Shown piece after piece: positions 23,954 to 36,425 of a stretch of 64,000 nucleotides of DNA (the stretch's first letter is position 1; each line of letters starts with the position of its first letter). Origin of the DNA: Brasenia schreberi (taxonomy: Eukaryota; Streptophyta; Magnoliopsida; Nymphaeales; Cabombaceae); assembly GCA_036023115.1 (NCBI GenBank), contig JAYKKT010000059.1, positions 4,635,501 to 4,699,500 on the forward strand, written 5' to 3'. A program made the position numbers and the translations under genes. Below the pieces are notes generated by a model. It was not told where the DNA came from, searched no databases, and was given only the letters and a program-made list of their open reading frames with translations.

Positions 23954-26667
23954 ACAACAACAACAACAACAACTAAGCCTTTTCCCATACTAGACGGGGT
24001 CGGCTACATGGATTCTTTGTTTCCACAGATCCCTATCGTGTGCCATGTTAGCAGTTAACTCCCAATAAACTAGATCATTCTTTATTGTTTCTTTCCAACA
24101 CTTTTGTGGTCGTCCTCTACCTCTTTTAATACTTTCCAAATTTAGTTTTTCAGACCCTTCTTACAGGTTCTTCTTTTGATCTTCTTTCTATATGTCCAAA
24201 CCATCTTAAACGATGTTCTCTCATTTTATCCTCTATTGGTGCCACTCCTAATTTGTTTCTAATAACCTCATTATGTATACGGTCTTTTCTTGTATGGCCA
24301 CTCATCCATCTCAACATCTTCATTTCTGTCACAGACATCTTTTGTACATGTTGATGATTAACTGCCCAACACTCAGAACCATAAAACATGGCAGGCCTAA
24401 GTGCTGCTCTATAATATTTACCTTTTAATTTTAATGGTATCTTCTTATCACAAAGAATACTTGATGCTCCTCTCCATTTTAACCAACCAGCATTAATTCT
24501 ATGTGTAACATCTCCATCAATTCTTCCATCACTTTGAAAAATTGACCCTAGGTATTTAAAACTTTCCTTTTGAGGAATGCAATGTGTGCCAATTTTAATT
24601 TCTATGTCCTCTGAAGTAGCCAAATGATCAAACTTACATTCCATATATTCTGTCTTTGTTCTACTAAGTCGAAGGCCTTTGTTTTCTAATGTTTCTCTCC
24701 ATAGTTCCAATTTTCTATTAACTTTTTCTTTAGACTCCTCCACTAATACAATGTCATCTGCAAATAACATACACCAAGGTACTTCATCTTGAATATGTTT
24801 TGTTAACTCATCCATCACCATTATAAATAAGTATGGACTTAAAGTTGATCCTTGATGTAACCCAATATTAACTTCAAAGAAGTCTATCGTTCCTTCATGA
24901 GTCCTCACACATGTTTTTGCACCATCATACATGTCTCTTATAAGGTTAATATATGTCAATGGGATACCTCTTTTTTCCAAAGTTCTCCAAAGAACCTCCC
25001 TCGGTACCCTATCATAAGCTTTTTCTAGATCAATAAATATCATGTGAAGGTCTTTCTTTTTTGCTCTAAAATGTTCCATAAGACGTCTCAGAAGGTGAAT
25101 CGCTTCAATAGTAGATCTACCTGGCATAAATCCAAATTGGTTCTCTGTTGTACTTGATACTTGTCTTAACCTACGTTCGATAATTCTTTCCCATAATTTC
25201 ATAGTATGACTCATTAACTTGATACCTCGATAATTCACACAATTTTGAATGTCTCCCTTGTTCTTATATACGGGTATAAGTGTACTTGCTCTCTATTCCT
25301 CGGGCATCTTTTGGTTTTTCCATATTTCATTAAATAGTCTTGTGAGCCAAGTGATTCTTATTTCTCCTAGTATTTTCCAAACTTCTATAGGAATATTATC
25401 TGGTCCTACCGATTTACAACTCTTCATATGTTTAAGAGCCTCTTTGACTTCATTCTTTTGAATACGTCGGTAGAAATTGTGGTTTATATACTTTTCTGAC
25501 TTGGCTAAATCTCCTAAACTAATACTAACATCTGTATTTTCATTAAAAACATTATAAAAATAGTTTTTCCATATATTTCTTATATCATCATTTGCCACTA
25601 GAATTTTTTCATCCTCGTCTTTTATGCATCTAACAAAATTTAGATCTTTAGTTTTCTTATCTCTAGCCCTAGCTATCCTAAAAATATCTCTTTCACCCTC
25701 TTTTGAGTTGAGTTTTTTATATAAGTCCTTCCAAATCTTAGCTTTTGCTTCACTAACGGCCTTTTTTGCTTCCTTCTTTGCTTTCTTATAAGCTTCTAAA
25801 GTTTCACTAGTTTTCTTAGCGTAATGTAATTTGTAACATGCCCTCTTTGCCTTGATTTTATTTTGTACTATTTCACTCCACCACCAAGCTTCTTTTTGTG
25901 CCGGTACACCTCCCTTAGATACCCCTAACACATCTTTCGCCACTTTCCTAATATGTATAGCCATATTGTTCCACATATCAGAGGGTGTACCAACATAATT
26001 CCAAACATCTCCTTGAAGGACTTTCTGTTTAAATATACCTTCTTTCTCGCTTTTGAGGTTCCACCATTTAGTCTGAATAGCTCGATGCACTCTTTTCTTC
26101 TTTGTCCATTTTTTTATTTGTAAATCCATAACTAAAAGTCGATGTTGGGTGATTAAGCTTTCTCCTGGAATTACCTTACAATCTTTACAACACGCTCTAT
26201 CTTTTTTTCTACAAATAAAGTAATCAATTTGTGTGTGTGATAAGCCACTCTTATAAGTAATTAAATGTTCATCTCGTTTTTTGAAGATTGTATTGACTAT
26301 AAAGAGATCAAATGACATAGTAAAATTTAAAATCTCCCTACCTTCCTCGTTTATATCCCCATAACCAAAGTTTCCATGAATCCCTTGATATCCTAATGCC
26401 TCTTTACCGACATGTCCATTTAAATCTCCTCCTAAACAAATCATCTCCCTTTGTGGAATCTTTTGAAACACCTTATCTAACTCTTCCCAAAAAACTGTCT
26501 TTATACTATCTTCTAGTCCTACTTGGGGTGCGTAAGCACAAACTATATTCAAAACCTCTGCTCCTAACACTAATTTCAATGTCATGATTCGGTCACCATA
26601 TCGTTGTATGTCTACTACACTCTCCTTTAAATCTTTATTTATGATAATACCAACTCCGTTTCGGGCC
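23954..26667 (-). mobile_element. RTE LINE copy A, 5'-truncated, 2.7 kb
   Basis: Minus-strand element from its AAC/GTT tail (23954) through reverse transcriptase (24150-25238; [16 protein letters not shown] and AYDRVPREV present) to mid-endonuclease (25293-26585; GGDLNGHVG and TQIDYF present). It is truncated before the endonuclease start. Three lesions are visible: TAG at 25293-25295 where the intact copy has TGG (Trp), an extra G near 24150 shifting the C-terminus, and the missing N-terminus. It sits between cttctctttt and actctaaaaa, joined without a gap in the duplicate at about 33213-33222, so its insertion is younger than the duplication. Confidence 0.92.
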
Positions 26668-27307
26668 TTTACTCTAAAAATATTTTAGACGGCGTCTAAA
26701 TAGGTGAATCGCTTCCGTAGTAGTAGATCAGCCGAGTGACCCACAAATAATTAAAAGTTATGGAGCATACGACTTGATAGTGCACCACTTGCTACCACAT
26801 ATATTTCAGTCTACAAGTCCTACAATCGATGGCTTCACAAACAAGCTAGGGCGTGTGGAATCATGAGCTTAATCAAATCTTACATTTGAATCTATCGAGC
26901 CAATTAATCAACCAACAGAGTACCTTTTTGGGGCTTCTGGTATCACTAATCCAGGTTAACTATGAAGTGCACATACGATGCCATAAATCAGAACAATGAT
27001 CGTATGCATCACAAACAACTGTTAAGCTTAAGAGTCATGGTTAGTTGTTGCAGCCACATGCAGGGAAATTTGGAACCAAAGGAATACTATTAGGCCTTCA
27101 CGATGTGTCAGTTTCAGGTTTGATTTGTGTGAGATGACGGAGTTGAGATCAACCAGCTGGTGGTACCTATACTAACTCCATACCACTAGGAAACGAGGAT
27201 AAAATTGGGCTAGTAAAATACTGGGCCGGGTTTTGGTCCTTCAAGCATCGTTACGTTGCAAAAGATGAAAATCTTCACTGAAACCAAACGCAAAGAGAGA
27301 GAGAGAC

Positions 27308-27389
27308 CTTGAGAGGCGACGAGGGAGGCTGTGGATTGCAGAGACTGCATATCATCGAAGTAGGCTAACTTCGTCGTAGGGAGATCCAT
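27308..27389 (-). pseudogene. AARSD1-like first exon, copy 2 (inverted)
   Basis: Inverted duplicate of 22142-22223 with the same 82 nt length and the same encoded start MDLPTTKLAYFDDM. Downstream DNA on its strand leads into the RTE insertion, and no second exon is found. It cannot encode a complete protein here. Confidence 0.6.
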
Positions 27390-27991
27390 CAGAATTCTGT
27401 GTCACCGGAAGACTCTCTCTGCGCAAGAGGAAGCGGGAAGAGAACCCCGCGAACAGAGAGAAGACAATCGTCATTTTCGCGATTTCAATATATTACCATC
27501 TTCGTGGTTCAAAATTAAAATAATTCTCCGATGCCACCCCACACTTCCCCAAATTACTTATCTACGGTTAGGACTTCGGAGACTAGACATGAAGACAGGC
27601 CGTTAAAGCACACACTCGTATAGGAACCTAGGATAGACCCGACCCTTTTGACCCGAAAAGGGCCCTTCCTTCAAGAAACCAACCATAAACCCTAAGAACA
27701 CCCCCCTGCCTCTTTCTCTCTCTCTCTACCACCACCATTGAAGGATCGATGAGTCACTCTTCTTTATTCCCTTCTTTTGCAAATCAAAGGAAACTAGCAC
27801 ACTGATTTTTCTTTAGCAATTCGCGGAAATAAATCTCATTTTTTCCATCTTTAGTCTTCGATACGTTTTCCTCTGCTATTTTTTTCTTCTCGGTATCCGA
27901 AGTCTCCTTTTATCGATTTGCTTGGATATTTGTTGCAAAAAGCTCATTTCTCCTGACAATTTTCACAGCAGTGTTGTTTCTTTAAGAGAAG

Positions 27992-29750
27992 ATGAATTTC
28001 AACCAAGTTCGAGTGCCGAAGATGTCGGGCGGAGGGGCGGCGGGGTCTCTGGTGAAGTTGGCGGTGTTGGGCGGGCTTGGTTTGAAAGTGGCAGCGAACA
28101 GTCTCTACAATGTTGAAGGTGGTCATCGTGCAATCGTCTTCAACAGAGTGGCCGGCATTAAAGACGAGGTATATGGATGCCCGTTTATGTTTCTCTCGTT
28201 GGATTTACTGCAGTCGAAAATATGATTTTCGTTTTACGATGCCTTGCACGGTTAGATAACTTGATTAAATTAATTGGCATAACAATTACGTGTAGATTCC
28301 TTTTTCTTTCATTTCGCACATTCTTATGAACGCTATTATTTGGATGATGAAACTATTTATTGCACTTGTGGTGAATTTATTTCCATGGCAAAGATGTGTG
28401 AAGATGGATATTTAGCACCATAAAAGGAAATCAGGATACCTTAAAAGTGTTGGAGTTAAAGTCTCTACAATTTTGGAGTTAAAGGCGATTATGATATGAT
28501 ATAAATATCAATAGTGTCTAAAATTGTAACAGCGAACCCTACCTAACCTTGAAAGAGATTGGTTTTAGGTGAATGAAAATATTTGGTGATTGATTATGAA
28601 GATGGTAATGCCCATTCCAAAAGTTTGACACCATATATGAGAGTGCAGAGAGGCCATATTAGTTGAAAGAAAGCAGGTGTTAGAACTTATTGTTCAGTGA
28701 ATTCAATAATGCATTACGTGGAAGGTATTTCTCTAAGTTTTAGCAAATGATCGTGTCTTACAACTGATAGGGGAGCTCTTCCAATTTCTGTTTCATGTTT
28801 TGGACATCAGATAATTAGGAGACAGCAATATCATCTCGTTGGGTTGTTTTCAACATTAGGTTATATGCTTGCTGAACAAAACACCTCTTAATTGTGTTAT
28901 TCTTGTGTTTCTGTGATATCCCTTGATTAAATTTTCTCGTTAAAATGGCGGTGGCATATGCTTTTTGTGTAGTTTCACTTAGGTTATGTTTGAGAAGAAT
29001 ATAACAAGGAGTTTGTGTTTTCACCCATAAATGGCTTTTTCCAGAGAAATTTCAGTTATTGAAGAACAAAGTTCACTAAAGTAGTAGATGGGGCTGTTTT
29101 CTCTTAGTGTTGCAAAATGATCCAAAATGGTGATGTTCCAAAGCACCAAAGAAAGGTAGTTATGCCAAAACCATTATTAGAAGCCCGACTTGTACAATTA
29201 GGCACAAACTGACCAAAGAGTGGTGTTCCAAAACCATGACACACCCCAGCACTTTGTATCTTGGTAGCTTTGCTTGCATCACAAAAGAATGATACTAGAT
29301 ATATCTTTAATCTCTTTCTACTTGAGTAGACTTTATGTTTTTGTGTATTGATATGGATGAATTTCAAGATCACTTTGATGCTATGTCATTTAAGTTGTTG
29401 TGAAGTCCTTCAAGAGGTGCATGTTTAAGATGCCTTTCATGCAGAAAAAATCCACCATCATGGGCTACTTATGCTTGCTTCTTGTTTAATTGTTATCTGC
29501 CTTTCATAATATCATTGTGACAGTAACCATTTATTTACTAGCATTTTCATATGTAAAGCTGCTTTTGTTTTTCATAATTCCTATTCATGATGGAAGATGG
29601 ATTCTTTTCTTGCTGAATTGCTTTAATTTGCAGGTTTATCCTGAAGGAACTCATCTCATGGTACATTGGTTTGACAGACCAATCATTTATGATGTTCGTG
29701 CATGCCCTCATCTAGTGGAGAGCACTTCTGGAAGCCGTGATCTCTAGATG
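27992..29750 (+). pseudogene. Prohibitin pseudogene (exons 1-2 only)
   Basis: Inverted duplicate of the prohibitin 5' part. Exon 1 (27992-28168) and exon 2 (29634-29750) keep their length and splice sites, but replacements include GLY to GLK at the hydrophobic segment, VPWFD to VHWFD and VRARP to VRACP. TAG at 29745-29747 replaces the Gln codon of SRDLQM. Homology ends at 29882 before exon 3, so three of five exons are absent. Promoter and 5' UTR (about 27390-27991) are copied, so a truncated transcript is possible. At most about 97 residues could be made. Confidence 0.93.
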
Positions 29751-30485
29751 GTGTGTTTTGAGTTGGTCACATAGAGTGCTTATGTTTGTTTTTACTAGGT
29801 AGATCATCCTTGGGAAGGTTGCTCTTTGTAGTACAGATGTGCATGTCAACCTGTGTCTTTTGATCAATGTTGTATCTTTAGTCAAAAGTAACCAACTGAT
29901 CAAATTTATTGTTCTACTAAGTCGAAAGCCTTAACTTTCTAATATTTCTCCCCATAATAACAATTTCCTATTAACTTTTTCCTTAGACTCATCAACTAAC
30001 ACAATACCATCTACAAATAGCATACACCATTATATTTCATTTTAAATATGTTTTGTTAACTCATCAAGAGAAATATAAATAAATATGGACTTAGAGTTCC
30101 CTAATGTAACCAAATATTAACTTTAAAAAGGTTTGTCATTCCTTCATGAGTTCTCACACATGTTTTTTGTACCATCATACATGTCTCTTATAAAACTTAT
30201 ATATGCCAATGGGATCCCTTTTTCTTTTCCAAAGTTCTTCATAGAACATCTTTGACACACTATCGTAAGCTTTTTCTAGATCAATAGACACATAAGCTTT
30301 TTCTAGATCAATAAATACTTATGAAGGTTATTCTTTTTTCTCTAAAATGTTTCATAAGACGTCTCAATAGGTCAATCACTTCGATAGTAGATATGTCTGG
30401 CATGAATCCAAATTGGTTATATGTTATGCTTTACTTGTCTTAACCTACATTCAATAATTAGTTTTCATAATTTCATAGTATGGCT

Positions 30486-30663
30486 GGTCCCAAGCCCGGA
30501 TAAAAGAGGAGAGTTGCGTTAGGCCTCTAACAACTAATGTAAAACTTTGTCGGACTTATCTACCATGGATTCTACAAATTATAACAAGGCCTTTTGGAAA
30601 CAAAGAATCCATGTAGCCGACCCCATCTAGCATGGGAAAAGGCTTAGTTGTACTTGTAGTAGA
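30486..30663 (+). mobile_element. Miniature RTE derivative (duplicate of 15021-15204)
   Basis: Same head-to-tail RTE element in the second copy of segment D, slightly shorter because of fewer GTA/GTT units at the 3' end. It was copied with the segment and is not an independent insertion. Confidence 0.8.
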
Positions 30664-31280
30664 ATTTTAGTATGGCTTGTTAACTTAATACCCTGATAAT
30701 TCAGGCAATTCGAAAGGTCTCCTTTGTTTTTTTTATATGATTGTAAGTGTACTCACTCTCCATTCCTCGTGGATTTCTTCATATTTAGTTAACCAGTCTC
30801 ATGAGCAAGTGTTTTTAAGATTGCTATCAACCCGGATCATTATGTACAACCTAGAATATGGCATCTCAAGAAGGTCATTTAGGTCTCCATAGGCTATGGA
30901 TACACCAAACGAACCATGTGAAGAACGCACATTTTAAGATTGCTTTCGTATTTTTCTTTCTACAGTATATGATCAGTGGGGAAATTAGACTTCCGCAGCT
31001 AAGAAGGCAGGGTATATGAACATGGAATTGGACGGACTAAAAAATCAAATTTTCAAATTTATAGTGAACTCTATCATGGTTAGGGAGGAGAATCGATTCT
31101 CTTTCCACTCCAACTCAAGGTCTCCCACCAAATCAGAAAACGGGAAGAAAGAAACAAGAACCGAACCCTTTACACAAACTAAAACGATTGAAGCAGAAAA
31201 CGTACCCACAAATGGTATAAAAACATAAGAAAAGTGTAGAACGAAACACGCAACTTGAGAGAGAGAGAGAGAGAGATCAC

Positions 31281-31359
31281 CTAAGGCGCCTCGAGGTAGA
31301 AGGGAGGCCGCAGCACGACGAAAACTCGACAGTCGCTGTAGGAACACCCTAGGTCTCAT
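31281..31359 (-). CDS. Duplicate of the presequence-like exon
   Basis: Identical in length and encoded start (MRPRVFLQRLSSFRR) to 15826-15904, with the same donor and the same TATAAAG upstream. No downstream exon is recognised. If the exon is real, at least one of the two copies is non-functional. Confidence 0.25.
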
Positions 31360-32482
31360 CTTCCTTGTGCCTTTATAGTCGAGCGACCCGTGAATCCGTC
31401 TACGGGTTGGATTCTGTAGGAACCCGTGATTCGGTCCAAACTCCAACAACTCTTAAAAATTGCGAAAAACTCCCTTTTTGTTATTTCTATTTATTTCTGT
31501 TGGTAAGAAAGCCTCTTTTTTTTTTTGGCCCCCTGGTGTTTAAGGTGGTTCAGATATTTGGAAACGATCAAGTTTTCAACTACTTTAAAGCAATGTGGAG
31601 GTAAATGCCCTTGATCATGACCTATTTTAGAGTTAAATGCTAATATAACACATGGCTTATTCTCTTTTACTCCCTAAAGATGACCCTTTTGTATACAGAT
31701 AAAGTCTGTAAAAACCCGAGCTTTTGGGCTGGTCCAGCCTGATCCTCTACTGCAGATGACTGGTGTTGTTGGAGGCTTCGCAACCCGTCTGATGGCATGG
31801 TTCTGTTGCCCCCAGCATGAACGAGACAGAGTGGGGGTTCTTTGCCTTCTGGCTGCAAGAGTCTCCTATCCTGGTGTGGGAAGAAGGCATGGTTTTAACT
31901 TGATTTAAGCTGTAAATTTAAGAAATTAGCAGCAAGTCTGCAGCCAGTAGTTCATAATAGTTTGAGCTGTAACTATTGTGGCCCAAGTTAGACTTCACAT
32001 GATTCTTGTTTTCTCTTCCGATGGACCCAAAATACGAAAGAGAGGAAATCTGTTTCTTGTATGATGAACATATGAAGGAGATAAGAAAATTGGATTTCCT
32101 ACTCTCTAGAAAAAAAATATTACACGCCTTTATAAAAAAAGTTATATAGAGATAGCGAATGTGAAATCAAATTTATAATCTAAAAACTGAAGGATTTCCA
32201 CAACAGTCATGGCACTCCAAAGGAGTGAGTATGGAGAAGAATCGATCAAGAGATTGAGTCCATCTCCGGCATGATTCACATCCGAATAGGCAACAAAACA
32301 TGTTCATTTCACTCAAAGAGTCGTGCACAAACAATGTACCATGTGTGAAGCATAAACATAAACTAGCGGTGGCAATTTAGTGTTTCAATATTGTTTCAAT
32401 TTATAGTCATCTCTCTGTTCGCGGGGTTCTCTTCCCGCTTCCTCTTGCCGCAGAGAGAATCTTCCGGTGACAGAGAATTCTG

Positions 32483-32565
32483 ATGGATCTCCCTACGACG
32501 AAGTTAGCCTACTTCGATGATATGCAGTCTCTGCAATCCACAGCCTCCCTCGTCGCCTTCTCAAG
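32483..32565 (+). CDS. AARSD1-like first exon, copy 3
   Basis: Third copy of the exon at 22142. One extra T (GCCTTCTCAAG instead of GCCTCTCAAG) makes it 83 nt, changing the end to LVAFSR and the splice phase from 1 to 2. Which version is ancestral cannot be told without exon 2. About 590 bp later the DNA passes into RTE sequence (33155-34615), so any downstream exons would lie beyond that; none was recognised with the expected motifs. Confidence 0.45.
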
Positions 32566-33154
32566 GTCTCTCTCTCTCTGTTTGGTTTCAGTGAGGATTT
32601 TCATTTTTTGCAATGTAATGATGCTTGAAGGACCAAAACCTGGCCCAGTATTTTACTAGCCCAATTTTATCCTCGTTTCCTAGTGGTGTGGAGTTAGTAT
32701 AGGTACCACTAGCTGGTTGATCTCAACTCCGTCATCTCACACAAATCAAACATGAAACTGTGACACATCGTGAAGGCCTAATAGTAAGCCTTTGGTTCCA
32801 AATTTCCCTGCATGTGGCTGCATCAACTAACCATACATCAACTAACCATGACTCTTAAGCTTAACAGTTGTTTGTGATGCATGCGATCATTGTTCTAATT
32901 TATGGCATCATATGTGCACTTCATAGTTAACCTGGATTAGTGATACCAGAAGCCCCAAAAAGGTACTCTGTTGGCTGATTGACTTGCCCGATAGATTCAA
33001 ATGTAAGATTTGATTAAGCTCATGATTCCACGCACCCTAGCTTGTTTGTGAAACCATCGGTTGTAGGACCTGTAGACTGAAATATATGTGGTAGCAAGTG
33101 GTGCACTATCACGTCGTATGCTCCATAACTTTTAATTATTTGTGGGTCACCCGG

Positions 33155-34615
33155 CTGATCTAATACTATGGAAGCAATTCACCTATTGAGACGCCGTCTA
33201 AAATATTTTTAGAGTAAAAGAGAAGAACGTTCATGATATTTATTGATCTAGAAAAAGCTATCATAAATAGGGAGCTATGACATGTTCTTAGAGAACCTTG
33301 AAAAATAGAGCTATCTCATTGACATACATAAATTTTATACGAGGCATGTACCATGGTGTAAAAACAAGGACTCATGAAAGAATGACACACTCTTTTGAAG
33401 TTAATATTGGGTTACATCATGGATCAACTTTAAGTCCATATTTATTTATATTGGTCATTTATGAGTTAACAAAAACATATTCAAGATAAAATACCATGGT
33501 ATATGTTATTTGCTGATGACATTGTGTTAGTGGATGAGCCTAAAGAAAAAGTTAATAGAAAATTGGAATTATAGAGAGAAACATTAGAAAGTAAAGGTTA
33601 CTGACTTAGTTGAATAAATATAGAACATATGGAATGTAAGTTTGATCATTTGGTTAATTCAGAGGATATAAAAATTAAGATTGACATACATTGCATCTCT
33701 CACAAGAAAAGTTTTAAATACTTAGAGTTAGTTTTTGAGAGTGATGAAAAAAATAATGGAGATGTTATGCAGCATAGAATTAATACAGGTTGATTAAAAA
33801 GGAGAAGGGGATCAAGTATTTTATGTAACAAGGAGATATCATTAAAGTTACAACAACAACAACTACGCCTTTTTCCATACTAGACGGGGTCGACTACATG
33901 GATTCTTTGTTTCTAGTGAGCCCTATCATGTGCTATGTTTGCCGTTAACTCACAATAAGCTAGAGGTCGTCCTCTACCTCTTTTAATACTTTCCAAATTT
34001 AGTTTTTCATACATTCTTACATGTTATTCTTTTGATCTTTTTTCTATACATCCAAACCATCTTAAACGATATTCTCTCATTTTATCCTCTATTGGTGTCA
34101 CTCCTAATTTGTTTCTAATAACCTCATTATGTATACCGTCTTTTCTTGTATGACCACTCATCCATCTCAACATGTAGAAACAAGATAAATTTGGACAATT
34201 AATTAGACCTTTTATATTTTATAGTTTTGAGTATTAGGCATGTTCGTGATTGAAATAAATATGTTAAAATAGATGAGTAATCACACAAGGAAAGACCGTA
34301 TACATAATGAAGTTATTAAAAACAAATTAGGAGTGACACTAATAGAGGATAAAAAGAGGGGAAATCGTTTAAGATGGTTTAGATATTTAGAAAGATAATC
34401 AAAATAAGTTCCACTAATAAGGTATGAAAAACTAGATTGTGAAAATGTTAATAGAGGAAGAGGACGACTACAAAAGTGTTGGAAAGAAACAATAAAGAAT
34501 GATCTAGTTTATATTTGAGTTAACTGCTAGCATCACACGTGATAGGGCTATGTGGAAACAAAGAATTCATGTAGCCGACCCTATCTAGTATGAGAAAGGG
34601 CTTAGTTGTTGTTGT
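33155..34615 (+). mobile_element. Old RTE LINE fragment interrupted by an antisense RTE 3' end
   Basis: Plus-strand reverse-transcriptase sequence starts in the RT domain (about 33155), passes a broken FADD region (33508-33530) and is interrupted at about 33853 by an antisense RTE 3' end (33853-34170). A spacer of about 95 bp follows, then the sense 3' end (34260-34615) with its GTT tail. Stops and frameshifts throughout. The 33215-34265 part is shared with the rearranged copy at 22566-23953. Confidence 0.8.
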
Positions 34616-35358
34616 TGTTAATTTAAAAAAAAAAATGGAATCCATGAATTATTCTGGGAAAGAAGCTACGTGGACTGGAATATCAGGGTTGTTGAAATTG
34701 GGAAATTTCCTACGACTCGGTTCAGGTCTTAATTCCAGAAATTCCTTGATCCTGGTGAAAGTGTGACATATCTCATGTATTAAATTTTATGAAGTTCAGT
34801 ATGTTCACAAATAGAAGGTTGTCCTCGTCAGGGTAACCTAAATTTTCAACAAGTAATTACTGGAAAGTCTAGATAGAGAAAACGAAAAGGAGCTATAATT
34901 GTTGTAATTGGTTGTTCTTCCTTTTTCTTCATGCATGATTTCCTTTTGATCATTTCTAGTGTTCAAAGGCTGCATCTTTTTTTCTTCTGTGTTCTTATTG
35001 GTCCTTTTCTGTTGCTTTCTTTTGCTATATCAATTTATCTTGGTGGAAAATGTCACTTGGCGATAGTTCTTCAGAGTTTTATCATCTTATAGTTTTGTGT
35101 TTCTGGACATGTTCTGTCACTGCTGCACTGATTCAGACGTGTGAAAGTGGATGGCAGTTTTATAACCAATAGGGATCTTGGTGCCATATGCAACTTCGCA
35201 TCCGTGGCTGGAGTTTTGTTGAGTATTAACAAGGAATATCATCTTATTTTGCCTGTTATGTTTAACAGAAATTGAAGAGGTGAGAAGGAAAAAGGAGAGA
35301 ACGAAAGAGCTAGAAGGCACTGATTGATATGACAAACACAATTTCAGGCTCTCGTAAG

Positions 35359-36136
35359 ACAAGAAAAAACTCTTCTATACCACCAAAACCAAAATTTCAG
35401 TTGAAAATGATGATGATAGTGACGAAGAAAATACAGAAGATGGAGTCAGTGACAGTGAAGAGAACAGCAATGCATCCAACCAAGATGGTATTCTTTTTGA
35501 CCTAGCAGTATTATTAATGTTCTCGTTCTGTTTACCTGATGGTTTAAAAAGGAAAAGTGCATTTTGCTGGTAAAATAGGTTTATGTTCTTCCAGAAGATC
35601 TTTATGTTCCCCAACATCTGTATCATTCCAGAAAATGAGTAGTTTCTCTAAAACATTTATTGCTTAAAGAAGGCTTTATCAATTTAATGGGAACTGATGT
35701 TCCTACTGAAAAATGATTAGTTTCTCTATGTTCAGATCCCCATCAGCTTAAATCAATCAATGCGAGTTATATGCATCTTCATTTGTCATGTTTATAGAAG
35801 ATGCTTACTTCTGGAGGTGCTTGTCTTTTCCCCCGAGTCTCTTAGTTTTACCAGTACTCGTTTACTTGCAGTCTTTATGTTATGTCGTGTATGGGTGCAA
35901 GTGTGGAGGGTCTGAATCTGATACAGTACTTCAATATCATGGTGTGTGCACGTGCCTCCGTACTCTGTATCTCAAATCCATATAATATATTTAGATAGGT
36001 ATGGAGTCAATATCACACCGCTTGTCTGTGGTCACTCAATATTGACTATTTGATATTTCTTCTACAATGGCCGTTTCTCACCTAAACTGGAGCTTGTATA
36101 TGGTTCGATGCAGATGATGAGGATGAAAGCGAGTAA
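35359..36136 (+). CDS. Last two exons of an unidentified gene, acidic C-terminus
   Basis: An exon of uncertain start (about 35359 or 35400) to 35487 encodes VENDDDSDEENTEDGVSDSE and ENSNASNQD. A GT donor at 35488 and an acceptor at 36111-36113 join in frame to DDEDESE and TAA at 36134-36136. Such acidic tails occur in histone chaperones, nucleolar and ribosome-biogenesis proteins, but that is too general to name this one. Possible earlier exons at 34650-34740 and 35135-35220 contain stops in the best frame, so the gene may be decayed or only partly read. Confidence 0.3.
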
Positions 36137-36331
36137 TTTAAATGCTTTCCTTCGAAGATGATATATACGCAGAGTTCTCTCTTGGAGCTGGATGTGGTTT
36201 ACATGAAGGATCTTCATTCTTCCATGAAAAAGTGGAGCTTGATATAATATCAGATGAATCTTGTACTTTTGTAATTTTAGATTAGTCGGCTTTTGTTTCT
36301 TAGTGGTTAATCTATGTATAGTGATAAGCAT

Positions 36332-36334
<3 letters not shown>

Positions 36335-36425
<91 letters not shown>

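Larger units (their letters stand above)
22566..29882 (-). repeat. Inverted copy of the prohibitin start region and its right flank
   Basis: Read on the minus strand from 29882 to 26668 this matches 19657-22564 (prohibitin exons 2-1, promoter, divergent exon) and then the DNA seen in direct orientation at 32936-33215. From 23953 down to about 23260 it continues as the inverse of 33215 to about 33900. The palindrome at 22566-23283 joins it to the upright copy. The block 23954-26667 is a later RTE insertion within it. Differences from the upright copies are scattered substitutions and small indels. Confidence 0.85.
29885..32392 (+). repeat. Segment D, copy 2
   Basis: Direct duplicate of 14440-16955. 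It begins next to the broken prohibitin copy at 29882 and ends at about 32392, where it joins the third copy of the divergent promoter and exon. A short local repeat (tgtttcaat twice) sits at its right edge and is absent from copy 1. Confidence 0.9.

Noticed and set aside
24150..26585. Copy A as an active retrotransposon
   Set aside because: Missing endonuclease start, a nonsense codon at 25293-25295 and a C-terminal frameshift.
34640..35260. Further exons of the AARSD1-like gene or of the acidic-tail gene
   Set aside because: Suggestive reading blocks (for example around 34650-34740) contain stops and lack family motifs; they cannot be joined with confidence.
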